From an uncultured Clostridium sp. (lineage in GTDB: Bacteria > Bacillota > Clostridia > Lachnospirales > Lachnospiraceae), in NCBI GenBank assembly GCA_934438135.1, contig CAKSBP010000070.1, positions 1 to 11,503 on the forward strand: a stretch of DNA of 11,503 nucleotides, written 5' to 3'. The number at the start of each line of letters is the position of its first letter. Position 1 is the first letter of the stretch. Under the pieces are notes generated by a model, which made no database searches, was not told the origin of the DNA, and saw nothing but the letters and a program-made list of their open reading frames with translations. Shown here piece after piece: positions 5,689 through 11,503 of the stretch. The position numbers and the translations under genes are program-made.

Positions 5689-7080
5689 TTACTGTTCTTT
5701 TTTTCGTATTTTCTCAAATTCCTTCATATCGTTTGCAATCTCACCACTCATAGCAAGAAGACAGATAAGATTTGGAATTGCCATCAATGCATTAGCAATA
5801 TCCGATATGTTCCATACCAGTTCCAGTGTTGTGGTTGCTCCAATATATGCAATCATAGAAAATACAACACGATAAACAATATTAAATTTATGAGTTCCTA
5901 CTATGTATTCAAATGCCTTTTCTCCATGATATTCCCAGCCAAGAATCGTGGAAAAGGCAAATAAAGCAATCCCTATACAGACAAGATAACCGCCTACCGG
6001 TCCAAGCACTGTCTTGAAAGCTGCAATGGTAAGAGCCGAACCTGTTATCAATTCACCTGCTGCATCCGTACTTCCAAGTACACCAGAACTTGCAATACAT
6101 AATCCGGTAATGGTACATACTACAATGGTATCCCAGAATGTTCCTGTCATATTAATATATCCCTGACGTACCGGATTATCTGTTGTTGCTGCTGCCGCTG
6201 TAATGGCTGCAGACCCCATACCTGCCTCATTAGAAAATACACCACGGGCAATACCATAACGCATGGCACGCATCATAGATACTGTAATCGTACCTAGCAC
6301 TCCACCAGATACTGCTTCTACGCTAAATGCATATCTTAAAATCATCATAACACCAGATGGTACATTCTGAATGTTTCCAATAATAACAATTACACCCGCA
6401 ATTACATAAAAAATAGCCATAAATGGTACAACAAGCTGTGATACCTTAGAAATAGATTTAATTCCGCCAACGATAATACAAAGTGCTAATATAGTAATTA
6501 TCACCCCTGTTATCCTAAATGGTACCTTAAATGTTTCATTCAGAGAAGTGGCAATGGAGTTTGCCTGTGTTAAATTTCCAATACCAAATGCAGCAATGGC
6601 AGCAAAAAATGCAAACAGCCATCCCAACACAGCACCAATCTTTTTATGCGTGAATGCTTTTTTCATAACAAACATCGGCCCGCCAATCATTTCCCCTTTT
6701 TCATTGACTTCACGATATTTAATAGATAGCATGCATTCGCTAAATTTTGATGTCATTCCAAAGCAGGCAGACAGCCACATCCATACTAATGCCCCAGGAC
6801 CTCCAGATACCATCGCTGTCGCAACACCAACAATATTACCAGTTCCAATGGTTGCTGCTAACGCAGTCGTCAATGCAGAAAACGGTGAAATATCTCCACT
6901 TCCTCTTTTTTTCTGTCTCGCTTCCTTACTTAAGGTACTCTTTAATGCATAGCCAAGGTTCCGCCAAGATAAAAATCTTGTACGTATTGTCAGGAAAATT
7001 CCCGTTCCCACCAATAAAACAAGCATCACTGGTCCCCATACAAAAGAATCAACGGTACTAATAAACTTAGAAAAACTCAT
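5689..7080 (-). CDS. Sodium:alanine/glycine symporter (AGCS family)
   Basis: This 463-residue inner-membrane transporter imports alanine or glycine with sodium. Family signatures include TTALAATIGTGNIVGVATA (71-89), GGPGALVWMW (93-102), GGPMF (133-137) and SNEAGMGSAA (283-292). Around ten to eleven hydrophobic segments span the protein, starting with a TM helix near residues 15-32. The length is typical of the family and the C-terminal KKEQ tail is cytoplasmic-like. The start is ATG, with a purine-rich leader offering several overlapping SD matches (7088-7110). It is followed by the regulator gene after 106 nt with no obvious terminator between them, so some read-through into the regulator is possible. 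Substrate choice between alanine and glycine cannot be read from the sequence. I see no glycine riboswitch in the short leader. Confidence 0.95.
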   Translation of the reverse strand: MSFSKFISTVDSFVWGPVMLVLLVGTGIFLTIRTRFLSWRNLGYALKSTLSKEARQKKRGSGDISPFSALTTALAATIGTGNIVGVATAMVSGGPGALVWMWLSACFGMTSKFSECMLSIKYREVNEKGEMIGGPMFVMKKAFTHKKIGAVLGWLFAFFAAIAAFGIGNLTQANSIATSLNETFKVPFRITGVIITILALCIIVGGIKSISKVSQLVVPFMAIFYVIAGVIVIIGNIQNVPSGVMMILRYAFSVEAVSGGVLGTITVSMMRAMRYGIARGVFSNEAGMGSAAITAAAATTDNPVRQGYINMTGTFWDTIVVCTITGLCIASSGVLGSTDAAGELITGSALTIAAFKTVLGPVGGYLVCIGIALFAFSTILGWEYHGEKAFEYIVGTHKFNIVYRVVFSMIAYIGATTTLELVWNISDIANALMAIPNLICLLAMSGEIANDMKEFEKIRKKEQ

Positions 7081-7140
7081 ACGAATCTACCTCTCTCTCC
7101 TGTCCTCTCCTATTCAATACCCCCAATTTATTCCATTCTA

Positions 7141-7176
7141 AACAAAAAGAAGGACAATTAAAAATTGTCCTTCTTT
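7141..7176 (-). terminator. Terminator after the lysozyme gene (bidirectional shape)
   Basis: A perfect 14-bp stem (7146-7159 with 7163-7176) with an AAA/TTT loop has A/T runs on both sides. On the minus strand it is followed by TTGTT, giving a T-rich tail after the lysozyme stop about 85 nt upstream. It isolates the lysozyme transcript from the symporter gene. Between 7177 and 7261 I see only a weak 7-bp inverted repeat (ATTGAAT/ATTCAAT) and no gene. Confidence 0.75.
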
Positions 7177-7261
7177 GGATCGATTGAATCTTATTACTAT
7201 GGTATTCAATTTCATCTTGTCTGTCAAGTTTTTTATAGAATTTTATGGTAACTAGTATCTT

Positions 7262-8932
7262 CTATATGAACGTGATATAACTACTGCTGACATATCCGGT
7301 AAAACTGATTTTCCCTATTCTGCATTTTACACGATACCAAGTAACACCATTAGAAGCCGTTTTACTGGATAATATCGTCACACCTACTGCTTTTGGAAGC
7401 TTTTTTACAACTCCATAAGATACTCCGGCATTTTTTCTCATATTCAAACTGGCAGTTGTCTTTCCATACCTTAATATAGTTAGATTACTTCCTTTGATAT
7501 AACCATTATAGGATTTACCGTTTTTCGTATACTTTATCCGATACCAAGTTGCTCCATCCGCATCCTTTGTATAACAGTATACAGAAAGTGTCGTGGATTT
7601 TGGAACTGTAATCACATCTTCTGCCTCTGCCTGAGTTGTGCTTTTCATTTTTATGGAAGCCTTGGTTACTGCTTTTCTTGTAAAAGCTGCCTTTGTATAT
7701 GCCGTAAGCACTTCTGATTCCTCACTATAATATGTATCACTTCCAATTGTCTGGTATGCACACACGGTATAATAGTATTCTTTTGCAGCAGACAGTTTTG
7801 TATGTTTCCATGTCGTACTTCCGTCCGTAATTGTTTTCACTTTCGAATAGGTTCCATCCAATGCCACAGAACGATAAATTTCATATCCATCGGCATCTTC
7901 TACTGGCTCCCAGGAAAGCGTAATCGAACTGGTAGTAGATGCACTTTTTTTGAGTCCCGTCACAATCTCTTCCGTTACGGTTGGCTCTTCACCCGAACCA
8001 TCGTCCTCTGAAGCATCATCACCCTGATTTGGAGTATCCCCGTTCTTTGGAACATACCAAAAATTGCAGTCTACCTTTCCAGAAATCCCGCTAATAATAC
8101 CAGAACTGGAATACTGCCAGAAATCATAATCTCCAAAATACGTTGACTGAGTCGTATAATTAGCAAGCCAGATTTTATACTGTGCACTTAATTCATCTGC
8201 ATAAACATCATTTTCAAGCATGGTCTTATTCATATAAATTAACGGAGTGTATCCCAGACTTTCCACCTTTGCACAGAATGCAGCACAGACTGCGGTTGCT
8301 TCCGCCTTGGAAAGTCTTGCATTATAAAGTCTTCCACCTGCACCTCCATTTACAGACGCATATTCAAAATCAAAAACAATCGGCATGGTTACCTGGTAAC
8401 CAGAAACTAAATTTACTATGTATTCTGCTTCTTCTTCTGCTTCCGTCTCATTAGTTGCCTGTGAAAAAATATACGCTCCCGTCTTAATTCCTGCTGCAAT
8501 GGCTCCTTGCATATTTTTCTCAAAATACGTATCTTTCGTAAGGGTTCCTGCCGTACCATATCCACGATAACCGGCACGAACAAATGTAAAATCAATTCCA
8601 TCCTCTTTTACGCTTGTCCAGTCAATGTTTCCCTGATATTTCGAAACATCAATTCCATATACAATATCACAATTATCAAATGTATCTGCGTGGGTATAGC
8701 TGCTGCCTGTATAAGGATTCGACGGTGTTGTCAGACTAAATAGACTGGCACGATTCTTTTCTGGTAGTGCATCAGAATAAAAATCCTCAGATGCCTGTCC
8801 TGACAAACGTTCCTGTCCTGGGTCATCCTTTCCCTTCTCCTGTGCCATTACCATACTTCTTCCGGATTGTATCATCACGATTAATACAAGCAGCACAAAC
8901 AAGCATTTTCTCAACTGCCTCAAACACATCAC
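7262..8932 (-). CDS. Secreted GH25 muramidase (lysozyme) with Fn3 and two SH3-like domains
   Basis: This 556-residue exported cell-wall hydrolase should cleave the MurNAc-GlcNAc glycan backbone. A signal peptide covers about residues 1-30 (basic start, then LFVLLVLIVMI, likely cut after VMA). A ~60-residue linker follows. The GH25 domain (about 91-294) carries D95 in GIDVSKYQG, D188/E190 in VFDFEY, and VDCNFW (D288). An acidic linker (about 300-322) precedes a fibronectin type III domain (about 323-413) and two SH3-like repeats (about 424-487 and 490-556), each with a TWYRIK/TWYRVK core. SH3-like domains of this type usually bind cell wall. The initiation site is uncertain. GTG at 8932 and ATG at 8929 are adjacent, and the only SD candidate (AAAAGGG) lies very close to both, so translation may be weak. 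The protein is monocistronic, with its own promoter and terminator, and there is no phage context, so an autolysin or niche-competition role fits better than endolysin. Confidence 0.95.
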   Translation of the reverse strand: MMCLRQLRKCLFVLLVLIVMIQSGRSMVMAQEKGKDDPGQERLSGQASEDFYSDALPEKNRASLFSLTTPSNPYTGSSYTHADTFDNCDIVYGIDVSKYQGNIDWTSVKEDGIDFTFVRAGYRGYGTAGTLTKDTYFEKNMQGAIAAGIKTGAYIFSQATNETEAEEEAEYIVNLVSGYQVTMPIVFDFEYASVNGGAGGRLYNARLSKAEATAVCAAFCAKVESLGYTPLIYMNKTMLENDVYADELSAQYKIWLANYTTQSTYFGDYDFWQYSSSGIISGISGKVDCNFWYVPKNGDTPNQGDDASEDDGSGEEPTVTEEIVTGLKKSASTTSSITLSWEPVEDADGYEIYRSVALDGTYSKVKTITDGSTTWKHTKLSAAKEYYYTVCAYQTIGSDTYYSEESEVLTAYTKAAFTRKAVTKASIKMKSTTQAEAEDVITVPKSTTLSVYCYTKDADGATWYRIKYTKNGKSYNGYIKGSNLTILRYGKTTASLNMRKNAGVSYGVVKKLPKAVGVTILSSKTASNGVTWYRVKCRIGKISFTGYVSSSYITFI

Positions 8933-9012
8933 CCTTTTCTAAAATTATTTATGGCTGAACTAAAACCATTTTGTCTTTCATTTTACCTCTTTCATTTGGC
9001 AAACTAATGATA

Positions 9013-9041
9013 ATTTTATGGCAAAGTTTAGGCAATTGCAA
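9013..9041 (-). promoter_or_regulatory. Sigma-A-type promoter of the lysozyme gene
   Basis: TTGCAA (-35, 9036-9041) and TAAAAT (-10, 9013-9018) have 17-bp spacing. The leader is about 75 nt. It contains only a minor ATGG/CCAT stem and no recognisable riboswitch. Confidence 0.6.
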
Positions 9042-9057
9042 TACTTTTTACAAAAAG

Positions 9058-9098
9058 AAAAAACAGTTCTTTCAAAATTTAAAATTCTGAAAGAACTG
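9058..9098 (-). terminator. Terminator of the FliD-like gene
   Basis: The arms 9064-9079 and 9083-9098 form a 16-position stem with one mismatch and a 3-nt loop. The minus strand continues with a run of six T. It begins 10 nt after the stop codon of the gene at 9108. Confidence 0.85.
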
Positions 9099-9107
9099 CC
9101 TTCTTTC

Positions 9108-9797
9108 CTATATATAGCTATTATATAAGGATGACATATTTAATCTGCTGATACTTCCGCTGCTATTATAGGAACCTGAATTCATCATCGCACTGGTATA
9201 CATAGACGTTGCATAGGAACTTACCTGGCTGCTAAATGAACCAGAACCCTGAAACAGTGTCTTTAAGCTGGAAATACTGCTTTCCTTGAGCTTTGTCTCA
9301 TTAACAGAAAGAGTATTGTCACTTCCAATTGTGATACCTGCCTGATTTAGCAGATTCTCATTCGCTTTTGTATACTTAGTTAGATTTGAAGAACTGCTTG
9401 CTACAGATTTGGCCTCTGATTTTGCAGAAGAAGTAATCATTTTATTATAATCATCTACAAATGATTTGATATTACTTATCAGCTTCGAGCGATTATCTTC
9501 TGTAAAATTAGTATCGTTTAGTTTCTTTGCAGATTCTTTTAACGATACTGCACTATCTGCAACATTCTTATTGTTCTTCTCCGTGTCCGCAGTATTAGTA
9601 CTTGTACTTTTCGAAGTCTCACTATTCTCTTTCGCATAGTAAGACTTACAAAGCTTAAAATAAGTACCTCCCTTAATCAAGCTATAATCTCCAAGTGAAC
9701 TATAAAGACTTGTGCCTGATGTACTGCTTGAAGAATTGTTAAAACTGTTAAAGAACGACAAAGCCGTATTTGCATTTAATCCATAAAAGGATGCCAT
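9108..9797 (-). CDS. Orphan serine-rich protein related to the C-terminal region of flagellar cap protein FliD
   Basis: This 229-residue protein has no signal peptide or membrane segment and is very rich in S, N, T and K. Residues 105-203 resemble the FliD C-terminal region: helix ending SFVDDYNKMI (112-121), then LLNQAGITIGSDNTLSVNETKL (split as 149-158 and 161-170), then ISSLKTLFQGSGSFSSQVSS (175-194). The first 55 residues (…GDYSLIKGGTYFKLCKSYY) and the 60-104 linker are not part of FliD, and the whole is far shorter than FliD (roughly 450 residues or more). A strong AAAGGAGG lies 8 nt before the ATG. It stands alone between two terminators with no flagellar genes nearby. It could be a flagellum-exported accessory protein, a diverged cap paralog or a surface protein. 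The similarity is judged by eye, and the function is unknown. Confidence 0.85.
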   Translation of the reverse strand: MASFYGLNANTALSFFNSFNNSSSSTSGTSLYSSLGDYSLIKGGTYFKLCKSYYAKENSETSKSTSTNTADTEKNNKNVADSAVSLKESAKKLNDTNFTEDNRSKLISNIKSFVDDYNKMITSSAKSEAKSVASSSSNLTKYTKANENLLNQAGITIGSDNTLSVNETKLKESSISSLKTLFQGSGSFSSQVSSYATSMYTSAMMNSGSYNSSGSISRLNMSSLYNSYI

Positions 9798-9848
9798 ACG
9801 AAATTCCTCCTTTACTCATTTTCTGGCTGTAATACCCTGCCATTATGT

Positions 9849-9876
9849 ATTTCGGCTATCCGAAAAGAATTAATTA
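9849..9876 (-). promoter_or_regulatory. Possible sigma-28 (FliA/SigD)-type promoter of the FliD-like gene
   Basis: The minus strand reads TAAT (9873-9876), 16 bp, then GCCGAAAT (9849-9856), close to the flagellar sigma consensus TAAA-N15-GCCGATAA. The -10 overlaps a 6-bp inverted repeat TTTCGG-N4-CCGAAA. A competing sigma-A reading exists: CATAAT at 9842-9847 with a weak -35. The flagellar reading is attractive because of the FliD-like product, but the match is imperfect. Confidence 0.35.
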
Positions 9877-9916
9877 GTTTCTGTCATTTCCTGAGCATAA
9901 GTACCTCTCTTTCGTT

Positions 9917-9930
9917 TTGACAATTATCAA
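9917..9930. promoter_or_regulatory. Fnr-box-like sequence upstream of the FliD-like gene
   Basis: TTGACAATTATCAA differs by one base from the Fnr consensus TTGAT-N4-ATCAA. It lies about 120 bp upstream of the FliD-like ATG, between that gene's promoter region and the 9939-9972 hairpin. A 14-bp AT-rich near-palindrome can occur by chance, so this is recorded only as a candidate site for a Crp/Fnr-family protein. Confidence 0.2.
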
Positions 9931-9933
9931 CGG

Positions 9934-9977
9934 AAAAAGGTATACACAATCAATCTACGGATTGTGTATACCCTTTT
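9934..9977 (-). terminator. Strong bidirectional terminator between the nucleotidase remnant and the FliD-like gene
   Basis: A perfect 13-bp stem (9939-9951 with 9960-9972) has an 8-nt loop, flanked by AAAAA on the left and TTTTT on the right. It can stop transcription in both directions. It lies about 70 nt after the stop of the 5'-nucleotidase remnant. The stretch 9978-10044 holds nothing else recognisable. Confidence 0.8.
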
Positions 9978-10044
9978 TACTCTGACACATTCTCTTTCAT
10001 TCTCATCCCGTTGCCCCCAGGAATTGAAATCTAACTATTTTTTA

Positions 10045-11274
10045 CTAAATGTCTTCTTTTGCAATATTTACCTCATAATTTACACCAGAGAACATATCAT
10101 AATTATAGGCACGAACTTCTGGATCAAATGAAATCGTTAAATCGCCATCCTTATAAGTATTATAATAGGAAGCGAACCATTCCATATATTTTTTTAACTG
10201 TTCCCCTGTCATTTCTAATTTATAAAGTGTATTTGCATATTTATAAATTAAAGCAGTATCGCATTTCTTAATATCACCGACGGACATATTTGCATCTATA
10301 TTAAATAACGCTGCACCAGATACCTGAGCACCTGTATAATACATCTGAACTTCGTTGATTAAATTAATCATAGCAGTTTCTTCAATCTGCGCCTGTGGGA
10401 TTCCAGGAATTTCTGCATCAGGAACTAAACTTCCACCCTCAAGCTTTCCAATTACAACATTTGCTTCTGCCTTTGCTCTCTCATCATATTCAGAAAGTGT
10501 CTCTACAATTTCTTTGTCTGCTTCATATTCAGCTGTTTCAATTAGCTTTGATTCTTTATTTGTAACCGTATAATTTCCATCACTGTCTTTTTCTAAAGAA
10601 ATATCAACTTTAGCAAGCGTCTGTCCGCCATTTTTATTTTCTACGATAAGCACGTTGTTGTAAACTTCTCCCTCAACCGCTTTATGCTCATGAGCAGCTA
10701 CAATTAAATCAATTTCTGGACAGCTTTCTGCCAAATCAATTACACCAGAGTTTGCAACGCCATACTCGTTATTTTCCCCCATATGCTCCACTGCAATAAT
10801 AACATCAACTTTATCTTTAATTTCTGTAATCACTGCTTTTGTTTCTTCTACTGGATCTGTAACTTTACTATTTTTTAAGTTTTCAGAATCCCATTTTGTA
10901 ATGTTCGGTGTAACCATGCCAATGATTCCAACCTTTACACCATCTTTTTCAATAATTTCATACTTATCCGCAATTGCACTTCCAGTTTCTCCATAAACAT
11001 TTCCACAAAGTACTTTTGCTTTTGACTGTTTCATTACCCTTTCTAAGGTATCCATACCATAGTTAAATTCATGATTTCCTAATGTCCAAGTATCATATCC
11101 AATTAAATTCATTCCTTTAATCATTGGATGTATCTCATCTTCTAAAAATAAATCAGCTGAATTATCCTGAATAGAATCACCACAATCTAATACTAATGTA
11201 TTTTCATTTTCCTTCTTCAACTCCTGAATAACAGTTGCTACCTGTGCCAAACTTCCAGAAGTATCTTCCTCCAA
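10045..11274 (-). pseudogene. 5'-nucleotidase/2',3'-cyclic phosphodiesterase family remnant, truncated at both ends
   Basis: The open frame (409 residues from a TTG) encodes the middle of a secreted UshA/YfkN-type phosphoesterase, a family that dephosphorylates nucleotides outside the cell. Visible metal-site residues are D33 (DCGDS), N67/H68 (GNHEF), H164 (VEHMG) and H195/H197 (AAHEH). The C-terminal substrate domain starts near residue 265. Missing are the signal peptide and the first metal motif (DxH, normally HTND.H.), which should lie just before EEDTSG. Also missing is the last part of the C-terminal domain, which stops after GVNYEVNIAKEDI. Upstream of the TTG the frame runs only five codons to a TAA and there is no SD sequence. 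Two stops (TAG TAA) close the 3' end. The intact 1.2-kb frame suggests recent loss, or an assembly join, rather than an active enzyme. Confidence 0.8.
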
Positions 11275-11363
11275 AATATAATTGTAAATTTAGAGTAACG
11301 AAATATAAATTGAAAATCAATAGGAAATTAATGGAACTTTAAACGCAGAATTTTCTTATACAC

Positions 11364-11384
11364 AAAAAAACAGCCTTTCGGCTG
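11364..11384 (-). terminator. rRNA operon terminator
   Basis: On the minus strand CAGCC-GAAA-GGCTG (11371-11384) is followed by seven T. This is a compact GNRA-tetraloop intrinsic terminator about 60-70 nt past the end of 23S. The stretch 11275-11363 between it and the nucleotidase remnant is AT-rich, without a promoter, SD site or gene that I can support. Confidence 0.8.
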
Positions 11385-11442
11385 CTTCCTGTTTCTCCAT
11401 ATCTTCAAAACCACACACTGAATGCTTTCATCCGTTTCCCTT

Positions 11443-11503
11443 TGATTAAGCCCTCGACCTATTAGTAACAGTCAGCTCCATGCATTGCTGCACTTCCACC
11501 TCT
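11443..11503 (-). rRNA. 23S ribosomal RNA, 3' end only (partial, runs off the window)
   Basis: On the minus strand this reads as the conserved end of bacterial 23S rRNA. It includes GTGCAGCAATGCATGGAGCT, then TGTTACTAATAGGTCGAGGG, then CTTAA. The mature 3' end is placed at about 11442-11445 by comparison with known 23S ends and is approximate. The 58 bases between here and the terminator (11385-11442) look like processing-stem spacer. No 5S rRNA or tRNA is found there. Confidence 0.92.

Noticed and set aside
6548..7061. Plus-strand open frames opposite the symporter gene
   Set aside because: They lie wholly inside the well-supported symporter gene, lack SD sites and domain signals, and are antisense shadows. 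The same applies to the other plus-strand frames in the window.
7081..7145. Glycine riboswitch in the leader of the symporter gene
   Set aside because: The leader is purine-rich (GGAGAGGACAGGAGAGAG-like) but is only about 60 nt and lacks the conserved ACCGNNGGGG-type core. The repeats look like overlapping SD matches.
7262..8932. Prophage endolysin
   Set aside because: It has a signal peptide and its own promoter and terminator, and no holin, tail or integrase genes are nearby. A chromosomal secreted muramidase fits better.
1..11503. CRISPR array, transposase, integrase or toxin-antitoxin pair
   Set aside because: No direct-repeat/spacer pattern, insertion-sequence ends or recognisable mobile-element or toxin gene was found on either strand.

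Overview
The window looks like part of a low-GC Firmicutes chromosome, most likely a Lachnospiraceae-type gut Clostridium. This is inferred from the AT-rich sequence, the strong Shine-Dalgarno sites, the class I hybrid-cluster protein carrying a C-terminal redox-disulfide domain, the GH25/Fn3/SH3 secreted lysozyme, a FliD-like orphan protein, and the 23S rRNA 3' end. Every gene that can be supported lies on the minus strand, including the 23S fragment at the right edge, so the window reads in transcriptional order from right (11503) to left (1).

Right edge (11503 to about 9934): the last ~60 bases of a 23S rRNA gene, a short spacer, and a GAAA-tetraloop terminator with no 5S gene between them. 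An AT-rich stretch follows, then a 5'-nucleotidase-family gene that has lost both ends. Its signal peptide, first metal motif and the end of its C-terminal domain are gone. A strong bidirectional hairpin closes this block.

Middle (9930 to 7144): a stand-alone serine-rich protein related to the C-terminal part of the flagellar cap protein FliD, behind a possible sigma-28-type promoter and with its own terminator. Next is a secreted GH25 muramidase with Fn3 and two SH3-like domains, with a clear sigma-A-type promoter and a terminator. No other flagellar genes are present.

Left half (7080 to 1): a sodium:alanine/glycine symporter (AGCS family), a Crp/Fnr-family regulator with paired cysteines, and a tightly packed three-gene operon. 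The operon encodes an AMP-forming acyl/aminoacyl ligase, a free-standing acyl/peptidyl carrier protein and a type II thioesterase. The last gene is hcp, encoding a hybrid-cluster protein (hydroxylamine/NO detoxification). The ligase-carrier-thioesterase set can activate an acid, load it onto a phosphopantetheine arm and hydrolyse it off. No condensation, transferase or reductase partner is visible, so the product and acceptor are unknown. A perfect 28-bp inverted repeat with a GTAAC-N4-GTTAC core lies between this operon and hcp. It can act as the operon terminator, but it also has the geometry of a Crp/Fnr-family operator, and a Crp/Fnr regulator gene lies just upstream of the operon. The most interesting hypothesis here is that the regulator, the small assembly line and hcp form one redox- or nitrosative-stress-linked locus.
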